A stretch of DNA of 6,951 nt from positions 1-6,951 of the forward strand of contig DCKU01000066.1 in assembly GCA_002320455.1 (NCBI GenBank), in the 5' to 3' direction. Position 1 is the first letter of the stretch, and each line of letters begins with the position of its first letter. The stretch comes from Salinisphaera sp. UBA1666 (GTDB taxonomy: Bacteria > Pseudomonadota > Gammaproteobacteria > Nevskiales > Salinisphaeraceae). The notes under the pieces are model-generated. The model ran no database searches. It saw only the letters and a list, made by a program, of their open reading frames with translations, and was not told the origin of the DNA. The position numbers and the translations under genes were made by a program. Shown piece after piece: positions 1-5,420 of this stretch.

Positions 1-39
1 CGCCGATGCGCCGTCTTATCTTATAACGACGCGCCCTAG
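1..39. repeat. Imperfect hairpin downstream of hslR, relative of the 2299-2333 repeat
   Basis: Positions 8-34 fold into GCGC, GTC, TTAT paired with ATAA, GAC, GCGC around a 3-nt loop (20-22), with single-base bulges at 12 and 27. The right side and the bases after it (ACGACGCGCCCTAG, 26-39) match ACGACACGCCCTAG at 2322-2335 with one difference. The left side is more diverged and may be cut by the window edge. It lies about 12 nt past the hslR stop codon. There is no T-run, so it is not a typical intrinsic terminator. It could be a degenerate copy of a dispersed palindromic (REP-like) element or a 3'-end mRNA stabiliser; this is inferred from only two copies. Confidence 0.45.
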
Positions 40-50
40 GGTCTGTGGAG

Positions 51-449
51 CTAGCCCGCGTCGTCGCCCTGCTTGAAACGCCGCAGTCGGCGGCGCGATT
101 TCTTGTCGGGCCGGGAATCCGGGCGGGGCATGGCCAGGCGGGCGGCGCGTCGCTCGGCGGCAGCGTCTGCGCGGCGGCCCTGGCTCTCTGGCGTTTCCCG
201 ATAGAGCTGTTCGGCCTGGGTCGCCGGGCCGCGTTTGTCGGCTACGTCAACCACCTCGACTTCGAAGCGCTGCTCGCCTTTTTTGATTCTGAGCATCTGG
301 CCGGCACGAACAGCGGCGCTGGCCTTGGCCTTGTGGCCGTCCAGCTCGATATGGCCGCCCTTGATAGCGGTCGTGGCCAGGCTGCGGGTCTTGAAGAATC
401 GGGCCGCCCATAGCCATTTGTCGACTCTGACGGCGTCTTGATCGCTCAT
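51..449 (-). CDS. hslR: Hsp15, ribosome-associated S4-domain heat shock protein
   Basis: The 132-residue product matches the whole length of E. coli Hsp15 (133 aa). Visible marks are the S4 RNA-binding start VRVDKWLWAARFFKTRSLA (residues 7-25), the GGHIELDGHKAK turn (31-42), then PATQAEQLYRETPES (75-89), and a basic tail with MPRPDSRPDKKSRRRLRRFK (107-126). In E. coli the protein binds free 50S subunits that still carry a nascent peptidyl-tRNA and helps return them to translation after heat stress; that role is known for the family, not seen here. The ATG at 449 is supported by alignment with E. coli, although no Shine-Dalgarno stands out. The usual E. coli neighbour hslO is not in the window. 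The gene is divergent from the DUF3634 gene, with 58 bp between the start codons. Confidence 0.93.
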   Translation of the reverse strand: MSDQDAVRVDKWLWAARFFKTRSLATTAIKGGHIELDGHKAKASAAVRAGQMLRIKKGEQRFEVEVVDVADKRGPATQAEQLYRETPESQGRRADAAAERRAARLAMPRPDSRPDKKSRRRLRRFKQGDDAG

Positions 450-507
450 AGTGCCAACGTCATGCTTGATGACAAGACTCTGACACGCCGATCAGGACAG
501 CGCCAAT

Positions 508-789
508 ATGCTCGACCGGTTTCGCTTGAACTTTCGGCTGCGTATCAACACGGCCGGCCAAGTCCACGTCGAGCGCGGCCACGCGCCCCAGCGTTTTCTG
601 CGTGAGCTGCCCGAGGTGCTCGCGTTGTTCGATATCCGCCGCGGCGCAATCGAGTGCAAGGGACGCGGTTCCGGCATGCGGCTACGCTTCGTCGACGGTT
701 TCCCCGCGGCCGGGCGACAGGCGGTGCGCAACATCTGGCAGCCGCCGACCGGACCCGGCGGCGGAGGCGGCATGCGCGCGGCCGGCTAG
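508..789 (+). CDS. DUF3634 family small protein of unknown function
   Basis: A 93-residue protein. Its pattern fits DUF3634, a small gammaproteobacterial family of unknown function: a short strand with FRLRI, then G-VHVERGHAPQRFL (residues 18-31), FDIRRGAIECKGRG (41-54), MRLRFVDGFP (56-65), RQAVRNIWQPP (69-79) and a Gly-rich tail (GPGGGGG, 81-87). Many members start with a membrane segment; this one begins directly with the basic, soluble-looking MLDRFRLNFRLRI and so is probably cytoplasmic. An AGGA (494-497) lies 10 nt before the ATG and supports this start. The opposite strand has overlapping open frames of similar length, but they resemble no family and are read as shadows. The family assignment comes from remembered sequence patterns and is moderately secure. 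The function is unknown. Confidence 0.68.
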   Translation: MLDRFRLNFRLRINTAGQVHVERGHAPQRFLRELPEVLALFDIRRGAIECKGRGSGMRLRFVDGFPAAGRQAVRNIWQPPTGPGGGGGMRAAG

Positions 790-856
790 GCGCGCCAACG
801 CGGCGCTCGTACGACACAGCAACAGGCTCTAAGGTTCGCGTAGTCTGATGACAGGC

Positions 857-863
857 TTATAAC
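857..863 (+). promoter_or_regulatory. Possible -10 element of the GST gene
   Basis: TATAAC at 858-863 matches the sigma-70 -10 consensus at five of six positions and stands out in GC-rich DNA. At 17-bp spacing the -35 position (835-840, TTCGCG) is poor. Transcription would start near 870, only about 4 nt before the ATG at 874, leaving almost no leader. If a weak GGA at 865-867 acts as ribosome binding site, the promoter must lie further upstream instead. Confidence 0.3.
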
Positions 864-873
864 CGGACGTCTT

Positions 874-1542
874 ATGATTACTGTGCATCACCTGGCCGAC
901 TCGCGCTCACAGCGCGTGCTCTGGCTGCTCGAAGAGCTGGAACTAGACTATGAAGTCGTGCGCTATGAGCGCGATCGGGCGACGTATCTGGCCCCGGCAT
1001 CGCTCAAGCGTGTCCACCCGCTGGGTAAATCCCCGGTCATCACCGACGACACGAACGTTGTGGCTGAGACCGGTCATATCGTGGATTACGTGGTGCGTTG
1101 TCACGGCCAGGGACGTCTGGCGCCCGAGGTGGGCACGCCCGAGTACGAGCGTTACCAGTACTGGCTGCATTATGCCGAGGGCTCGCTGATGCCGCCGCTG
1201 TTGCTGCAGCTGGTCTTCGATAGCGTGGAGACCCGGGCGCCGCTATTGGCCAAGCCCGTCGCCAAGGCCATCGCCGGTCAGGTGAAAAAACAGTTCATCC
1301 GTCCGCAGCAGGCACTGCACTTCGATTATCTGGAGTCCTGCCTGGCCGCACACCCGTGGTTCGTGGGCGATAGCTTCACGGCCGCCGACGTGATGCTCAG
1401 TTTCCCCGTCGAAGCCGCTGCGGCGCGCGGGGTATTGCGCAACGACCGGCACCCGCAGCTTTTGGCTTTCGTGGACCGTATTCATGCCCGGCCAGCCTAC
1501 AAGCAGGCCTTATCGCGCGGCGGCGAGTATGCGTATGCCTAG
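874..1542 (+). CDS. Glutathione S-transferase (GTT1-like)
   Basis: A 222-residue cytosolic GST. The N-terminal thioredoxin-fold domain runs to about residue 80. It holds SRSQRVLWLLEEL (10-22), with Ser10 at the usual catalytic Ser/Tyr position, the cis-proline loop GKSPV (51-55), and AETGHIVDYV (64-73), where the Glu-Thr pair replaces the usual Glu-Ser that binds the gamma-glutamyl group. The all-helical C-terminal domain (about 88-222) carries the GST fold signature GDSFTAADVMLSFP (165-178). The spacing and the MPPLLLQL stretch (106-113) resemble the Gtt1-like subgroup. The family conjugates glutathione to electrophiles or reduces peroxides; the substrate here cannot be told. The start is supported because the first strand MITVHHL begins directly at the ATG. 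The gene stands alone, with an 84-bp spacer upstream and a convergent gene downstream. Confidence 0.9.
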   Translation: MITVHHLADSRSQRVLWLLEELELDYEVVRYERDRATYLAPASLKRVHPLGKSPVITDDTNVVAETGHIVDYVVRCHGQGRLAPEVGTPEYERYQYWLHYAEGSLMPPLLLQLVFDSVETRAPLLAKPVAKAIAGQVKKQFIRPQQALHFDYLESCLAAHPWFVGDSFTAADVMLSFPVEAAAARGVLRNDRHPQLLAFVDRIHARPAYKQALSRGGEYAYA

Positions 1543-1585
1543 AGGGTGGCCTGTTGTAGCCACATGCCCCGTTAACCACGGACAT

Positions 1586-1611
1586 AAAAAAGCCCGGCGA
1601 TAACGCCGGGC
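1586..1611 (-). terminator. Rho-independent terminator of the 1639-2211 gene
   Basis: A perfect 8-bp GC-rich stem (GCCCGGCG at 1592-1599, CGCCGGGC at 1604-1611) closes a 4-nt loop. On the minus strand it is followed by six T residues (complement of 1586-1591), the classic intrinsic terminator form. It lies 27 bp past the stop of the minus-strand exported-protein gene. Read on the plus strand, where the GST gene ends 49 bp before the stem, the bases after the stem are not T-rich, so it should act weakly if at all on GST transcripts. Confidence 0.88.
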
Positions 1612-1638
1612 CTTGGGGCTTGCTTATCGGGCAGAGAC

Positions 1639-2211
1639 TTACTGACCCGTCGCGGCGCCGCCCATCTGGCTGCCGCCCTTGTTGCCCATCTGCTGCTGCA
1701 GCTGCGACCGCTTGGACTTCATGTCCGAGATGATCTTGTCAGTCTTGTCGTTCTGGGCGTTCATCGCCTGAATGGTGCTCTGCTGCAGCTTCTGGCCGGC
1801 CTGCTTGATTTCCGGCTGCTGCATGGCCGCGTTGCGGGCCTTGACCATCTTCTGACGCTCCTGCTGGAACTTCTGCATCACGGCCTTGCGCTTGTCGTCC
1901 GACAGGTCCTTGTTCTGGAGCTGTTGGGCGTATTTCTCCATGCGCTTTTGGCCGGCATCCACGTCATAGCCCTGATCCTTCACAGCGTTTTTGACCTGCT
2001 GTTCGAAGGCTTTTTGCTGCTGGGCCAGCTCGGGATTGTTGTCGATCGTGTCGTCGTGGATTTTCTTGAGCTGCTGGGCATCGGAGCGATAGCCCTGCAT
2101 CAGCTGCTGCGCCTGGCCGTTGCTGCCCGAGTTGTCAGCCGCCACGGCCACACCCGTGAACGACACGGCAGACAGTGCGAGTAGACCGATGGTGGAAAGA
2201 CGTTTGATCAT
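1639..2211 (-). CDS. Exported Gln-rich helical protein of unknown function
   Basis: I do not recognise this 190-residue protein. It starts with a clear Sec signal peptide: MIKR, a hydrophobic run from residue 5 to 21, and a likely cut after AVA (24/25) before ADNSG. The mature part, about 166 residues, has no Cys or Trp, is very rich in Gln, Lys, Met and Ala, and looks almost wholly alpha-helical or coiled-coil. A flexible Gly-rich tail follows (GNKGGSQMGGAATGQ). The stretch LSDDKRKAVMQKFQQERQKM recalls the helical LTxxQ (Spy/CpxP) periplasmic chaperones, and the overall shape also recalls Skp, but neither match is firm. I chose the ATG at 2211 because AGG lies about 6 nt upstream and the signal peptide begins there; an in-frame ATG at 2229 adds six residues and has no ribosome binding site. 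The upstream region (2212-2290) is AT-rich for this window and probably holds its own promoter. A terminator follows the gene, so it is likely monocistronic. Confidence 0.8.
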   Translation of the reverse strand: MIKRLSTIGLLALSAVSFTGVAVAADNSGSNGQAQQLMQGYRSDAQQLKKIHDDTIDNNPELAQQQKAFEQQVKNAVKDQGYDVDAGQKRMEKYAQQLQNKDLSDDKRKAVMQKFQQERQKMVKARNAAMQQPEIKQAGQKLQQSTIQAMNAQNDKTDKIISDMKSKRSQLQQQMGNKGGSQMGGAATGQ

Positions 2212-2298
2212 AGAAAACCTGTCGTGCATTTATGTACGAATAGAATCAGACCATAAAACAGCTTAACAGTTGCAGGACGACGCTGAATTGTTGGCCCC

Positions 2299-2333
2299 AG
2301 GGCGTGTCGTCATGAGATATGACGACACGCCCT
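2299..2333. repeat. Perfect 15-bp inverted repeat overlapping the nfi stop codon
   Basis: AGGGCGTGTCGTCAT (2299-2313) and ATGACGACACGCCCT (2319-2333) are exact reverse complements around a 5-nt loop (2314-2318). On the minus strand the repeat starts at the second base of the nfi TAG stop codon. The transcript would form a very stable hairpin, but no T-run follows on either strand, so simple intrinsic termination is not supported. It may stop the hemB-to-nfi transcript with Rho, protect its 3' end, or be a REP- or MITE-like element. A diverged relative lies at 1-39, also past the 3' end of a minus-strand gene and in the same orientation. Confidence 0.8.
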
Positions 2334-3012
2334 AGCGCCGCGAGGCAAGCTTGTCGGCCGCTCGCGTGGTCTCGGGCAGACGATAGCGGGTCAGAAAGTG
2401 GGTACACCAGGCCAGGGCGTCGTCGAAGTCCGTGCGATGACCGGGCGAGACAAAAATGGGTTTCACACGCTCGCGGGAGCGCAATACGCGCCCGATGGTC
2501 TCGCGCTGACCGGTCGTACCGCGTTGATCGTACAGTGGCGTCCAGGCCAGCCGGGTCTCCGGAACCGGCTCGTGCTTGCCCACCAGACGCTTCTTGGCCA
2601 CGCCGATCGAGGGCAGCCCGCTGGCCAGTCCCAGATGCGTGGCTACACCCAGGCGTTTGGGGTGGGCGATGCCGTGGCCGTCGACCATGAGCAGATCGGG
2701 TGGGGCGGCCAGCTCGTCAAGTGCGGCCAGCGCGCCCGGCACTTCGCGAAACGACAACAGCCCGGGGACATACGGCATGCGCGTCGGCGTGCGTGTCAGG
2801 GCTTCGTCGATCGGCTTGCGGGTCGTCGCGTCAAAGACCACGACTGCCGCACGGGTTGTTGCGCCGCCGTCCTCGAAGCCGATATCCACGCCGGCCACCG
2901 TATGAACCGGCCCGGCGAGCGGCGTGACCCGCACGTCGGGTCGGATACGGTCCTGTAGCGCCCGGGCCTCGGGCGCACTAGTAGGCCAGTCCGCGAGCGC
3001 GTTATCGGCCAC
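2332..3012 (-). CDS. nfi: Endonuclease V (deoxyinosine 3' endonuclease)
   Basis: The 226-residue product matches E. coli Nfi (223 aa) over its length. Family motifs are AGVDIGFE with the metal-binding Asp43, MPYVPGLLSFREVP with the wedge Tyr81 and acidic Glu90, MVDGHGIAHPKRLG with Asp111, and GVAKKRL with Lys140/141. Endonuclease V nicks DNA at the second phosphodiester bond 3' of deoxyinosine, using Mg2+ or Mn2+, and so starts repair of deaminated adenine. The open frame runs upstream to 3150, but that part is out-of-frame mntR sequence. The GTG at 3012 fits the family length and is the first plausible start. It overlaps the mntR stop by 11 nt, which suggests translational coupling, since no strong ribosome binding site is visible. 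The stop codon sits in the 2299-2333 inverted repeat. Confidence 0.95.
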   Translation of the reverse strand: MADNALADWPTSAPEARALQDRIRPDVRVTPLAGPVHTVAGVDIGFEDGGATTRAAVVVFDATTRKPIDEALTRTPTRMPYVPGLLSFREVPGALAALDELAAPPDLLMVDGHGIAHPKRLGVATHLGLASGLPSIGVAKKRLVGKHEPVPETRLAWTPLYDQRGTTGQRETIGRVLRSRERVKPIFVSPGHRTDFDDALAWCTHFLTRYRLPETTRAADKLASRR

Positions 3013-3481
3013 GCTGCTCGGCAAACGCCCGCAGGATATCCAGCGTTTCGTCGCTGACGTGATGCTCCATGCCTTCGGCATCCTGGCGCGCGGTGGCCTC
3101 GGCCACGCCCAGCGCGCGTAGAAAACGCAACACCACGATATGTCGCTCACGCGAGACTCGCGCCATCTCGCGGCCGGCGTCGGTGAGAAAGATCGAGCGA
3201 TAGGGCTGGCTGGTGACCAGGCCGGCTTCGGTCATGCGTCGGATCATCTTGCCGACGGTGGCCTGGGTCACGCCCATGCGCTGGGCGATCTCGACCGCTC
3301 GGGCCTCGCCCTTGGCGTCGATCAGATCGCCGATTAGCTCGACGTAGTCCTCGATCAGCTCGGTTTCGTGGGCCTTGCGGACCGTGCTGTATTGCCGGGC
3401 ATGGGTTTCCGGGTCCAGCAGTTCGTCGGGCCTGTCGGCGCGCACGATATGATCGAGTCGGCGGGCGTGTTGTGCACTCAT
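3002..3481 (-). CDS. mntR: Manganese-responsive transcriptional regulator MntR (DtxR family)
   Basis: A 159-residue regulator, close to E. coli MntR (155 aa). A winged helix-turn-helix covers about residues 40-103 (AVEIAQRMGVTQATVGKMIRR, 62-82, split across helix 2, turn and recognition helix). The dimerisation and metal domain follows. Residues equivalent to the Mn2+ ligands of B. subtilis MntR are present: Asp45 and Glu48 in EDYVEL, His114 in RERH, and Glu136, Glu139 and His140 in DAEGMEHH. The protein binds DNA when loaded with Mn2+ and commonly represses manganese uptake genes; no mntH or other transporter is in the window. The start at 3481 matches the E. coli N-terminus in length. No Shine-Dalgarno is seen, and a palindrome around a -10-like hexamer abuts the ATG. 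The gene follows aroE by 16 bp and overlaps nfi by 11 nt. Confidence 0.94.
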   Translation of the reverse strand: MSAQHARRLDHIVRADRPDELLDPETHARQYSTVRKAHETELIEDYVELIGDLIDAKGEARAVEIAQRMGVTQATVGKMIRRMTEAGLVTSQPYRSIFLTDAGREMARVSRERHIVVLRFLRALGVAEATARQDAEGMEHHVSDETLDILRAFAEQRGR

Positions 3482-3500
3482 AACCGTATTGTAACGGTTA
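3481..3500 (-). promoter_or_regulatory. Palindrome flanking a -10-like hexamer at the mntR start (candidate MntR operator)
   Basis: TAACCGT (3481-3487) and ACGGTTA (3494-3500) are perfect inverted repeats. The 6-bp spacer (3488-3493), read on the minus strand, is TACAAT, a five-of-six match to the sigma-70 -10 hexamer. Transcription would then start at about 3481, the A of the mntR ATG, giving a leaderless message; this fits the missing Shine-Dalgarno. The palindrome also includes the aroE stop codon (3498-3500). A repressor bound here would cover the promoter, so MntR autoregulation is a reasonable inference, although the arms do not resemble the E. coli MntR box as I remember it. No good -35 is visible. 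The same repeat in RNA read through from aroE could instead form a small hairpin reaching the start codon. Confidence 0.5.
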
Positions 3501-4307
3501 CGACCCGCGAAGGGCGGATAGCACTACGGCGGTATCCGGGCGCACGCCGCGCCAGAGCGCGAACGATTCGGCAGCTTGCTCGACCAACATGCCAAAGCCA
3601 TCACGTCCGGTGACGCCCTGTGCGGCCGCCCAGCGCAGGAACGGCGTGGCCGTATCGGCGTAGAGCATGTCGTAGACGGCGCCGGCACGGGCGAGTATCC
3701 GAGCATCGACATCCGGCATGTCGCCGGCCAGGCCCGAGGAGATCGCGTTGATGACCAGGTCGGCATCGAACGGCGCTGTATCCAGGCTACAGGCGGCGAC
3801 TTCGCCCGAGTCCTGGCAGGCCGCAGCAATAGCATCGGCCTTGGACAGCGTGCGATTGGCAATGGTCACACGCGCGACGCCGGCCGCCAGCAGATTCGGC
3901 ACCACGCCGCGCACGGCCCCGCCTGCGCCCAGGATCAAGACCTGCCTGCCGGCCAGCGGCAGGGCCAGGCGCTGCGTCAGATCGGCCACCAGACCGGCGC
4001 CGTCGGTGTTGTCGCCCAGGATCTGCCCAGCGTCGGCCATCAGGGTATTGACCGCGCCCGCTGCGCGAGCCCGCGGGGTCAGCGCATCGGCCCATTCGAA
4101 AGCAGCTTGCTTGAAGGGCAGTGTGACGTTAAGCCCGGCGCCGCCTGCGGCGAAAAACGCATCCGCCGAGGCCTCGAAACCGTCAACCGGCGCCGCGCGG
4201 CGCACATACGAGATGTCCTGCCCGGTCTGGCGAGCGAACAGGGCATGAATATCCGGCGAGCGGCTGTGCTCGACGGGATGGCCGATTACGGCATAGGCAT
4301 CGGTCAT
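3498..4307 (-). CDS. aroE: Shikimate dehydrogenase (NADP+)
   Basis: The 269-residue product is a full-length AroE, which reduces 3-dehydroshikimate to shikimate with NADPH in the route to chorismate and aromatic amino acids. The substrate domain carries GHPVEHSRSP with Ser15/Ser17, NVTLPFK with catalytic Lys66, GAVNTL with Asn87, and GDNTDG with catalytic Asp102. The nucleotide domain has the glycine loop GAGGA (127-131) and NRT (151-153), which usually marks NADP preference. DMLY (213-216) and GFGMLVEQAA near the C-terminus complete the active site. The start at 4307 is set by the family N-terminus; no strong ribosome binding site is seen. waaF ends 60 bp upstream and mntR begins 16 bp beyond the stop codon, so it is probably co-transcribed with them. 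Confidence 0.96.
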   Translation of the reverse strand: MTDAYAVIGHPVEHSRSPDIHALFARQTGQDISYVRRAAPVDGFEASADAFFAAGGAGLNVTLPFKQAAFEWADALTPRARAAGAVNTLMADAGQILGDNTDGAGLVADLTQRLALPLAGRQVLILGAGGAVRGVVPNLLAAGVARVTIANRTLSKADAIAAACQDSGEVAACSLDTAPFDADLVINAISSGLAGDMPDVDARILARAGAVYDMLYADTATPFLRWAAAQGVTGRDGFGMLVEQAAESFALWRGVRPDTAVVLSALRGS

Positions 4308-4367
4308 GACGCGGCGTCAGTGAAATGGGCGGGTACTGTGACCAAGGCCGGCTGCAACGACAAGCGA

Positions 4368-5420
4368 TCAGTGATACCCATGGGCCGTGTGCAGGCTTTT
4401 GATAGCCGACACGCCCGGTTGCGTGCAGGCGGTAAAAACGTCGTCGACCGACATATCGGCCAGACAGGCCTGATGGCCAAAGGGACAGTGGCGCTGGCGA
4501 CAGGGCGAACAGTCCATGCCGCGCCAGAGCCGCTGGGCACTCGCTGCCAGCGGCGGCGCATAGTCCGGATCGGTCGAGCCATAGAGCCCGATCACGCTGG
4601 GCGCGGCGGCGCTGGCCAGATGCATGATGCCCGTGTCGTTGCCCACGAAATGCGTGGCCAGAGCCGCCAGATCCACGACGTCGGTAAGCGCGGTCTGTTC
4701 CGAGAAATCCACGCCGTGGCGCGGGGCTGCGGCCTTCATGGCGTCGGCCAGATCGCGATCGGCCTGGCTGCCGAAGATCCAGCAGGCCCAGCCCAGCGCG
4801 TCCAGACGCGCGGCCAGCTCGGCATAGTGAGCGGCCGGCCAGGCCTTGGCCGGGCCGTAGGCCGCCCCCGGCGCAAAGCCGACGATCGGCCGGTCGAGAT
4901 CCAGTGCAAACCGCTCGATGAGCGCGGACTGGTTGCTCGGGTCCACGGCAAGCCGCGGAAAGCGGATCGGCGCAAGGGTATCGTCGGCGCTGTCCAGGCC
5001 GAGCAAGGCATAGTGCTCGGCTTTCAGCGGATAACGCGCGACGTCGATACGCCGGACATCGTTGATCAGCCCGTAGCGCAGCTCGCCGCGTACGCCGGTG
5101 CGCCGGTCAATGCCGGCCAGCCACGGCACCAGCGCCGCCTTGGCACTGCGCTGGAGTACGATCGCCTGGTCGTAGCCGCGCTCTCGCAGTCGCGCGCCCT
5201 CGACCCGGCGCTTGGCCCAAGCGAATTCGCCGTGGCGGATCTCGCTTGTCACCGCGGCGTCGACTTCGGGCATGCGCGCGACCAGGGCCGCGGTGACGGG
5301 CGGCGCCAGCACATCGATGACGGCGTCCGGCAGGCGGTTGCGCAGGTCCATGAACAGGCTCTGGGCCATGACCATATCGCCGATCCAGGACGGGCCGACG
5401 ACGAGAATACGGCGCGTCAT
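4368..5420 (-). CDS. waaF: ADP-heptose:LPS heptosyltransferase II
   Basis: A 350-residue GT9-family glycosyltransferase that adds the second L,D-heptose to the LPS inner core on the cytoplasmic face of the inner membrane. The N-terminal Rossmann domain opens with ILVVGPSWIGDMVMAQSL (residues 5-22), the WaaF signature, and also holds RTGVRGELRYGLINDVR (107-123). The C-terminal domain contains GFAPGAAYGPAKAWP (181-195) and FVGNDTGIMHLA (258-269), the ADP-heptose-binding region. A Cys cluster (Cys304, 307, 312 and 319, in CSPCRQRHCPFGH), often seen in WaaF proteins, follows. The start codon overlaps the hemB stop as TGATG, and GAGGA (complement of 5424-5428), encoded by the last hemB codons, is the ribosome binding site. 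This indicates translational coupling. Its presence means the host makes heptose-containing LPS. Confidence 0.94.
   Translation of the reverse strand: MTRRILVVGPSWIGDMVMAQSLFMDLRNRLPDAVIDVLAPPVTAALVARMPEVDAAVTSEIRHGEFAWAKRRVEGARLRERGYDQAIVLQRSAKAALVPWLAGIDRRTGVRGELRYGLINDVRRIDVARYPLKAEHYALLGLDSADDTLAPIRFPRLAVDPSNQSALIERFALDLDRPIVGFAPGAAYGPAKAWPAAHYAELAARLDALGWACWIFGSQADRDLADAMKAAAPRHGVDFSEQTALTDVVDLAALATHFVGNDTGIMHLASAAAPSVIGLYGSTDPDYAPPLAASAQRLWRGMDCSPCRQRHCPFGHQACLADMSVDDVFTACTQPGVSAIKSLHTAHGYH

Noticed and set aside
45..413. A 122-codon plus-strand frame opposite hslR
   Set aside because: It is antisense to a full-length Hsp15 match and has no family support.
2398..2958. A 186-codon plus-strand open frame opposite nfi
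   Set aside because: It is fully antisense to a clear endonuclease V gene and has no family resemblance.
3013..3150. N-terminal extension of nfi up to 3150
   Set aside because: These 46 residues are Trp/Arg-rich, overlap mntR out of frame and have no counterpart in endonuclease V; the GTG at 3012 gives the family length.
4308..4367. Possible promoter for aroE in the waaF-aroE gap
   Set aside because: The best pair on the minus strand (TTGTCG, 17 bp, CACAGT) has a poor -10, so I do not call a promoter there.
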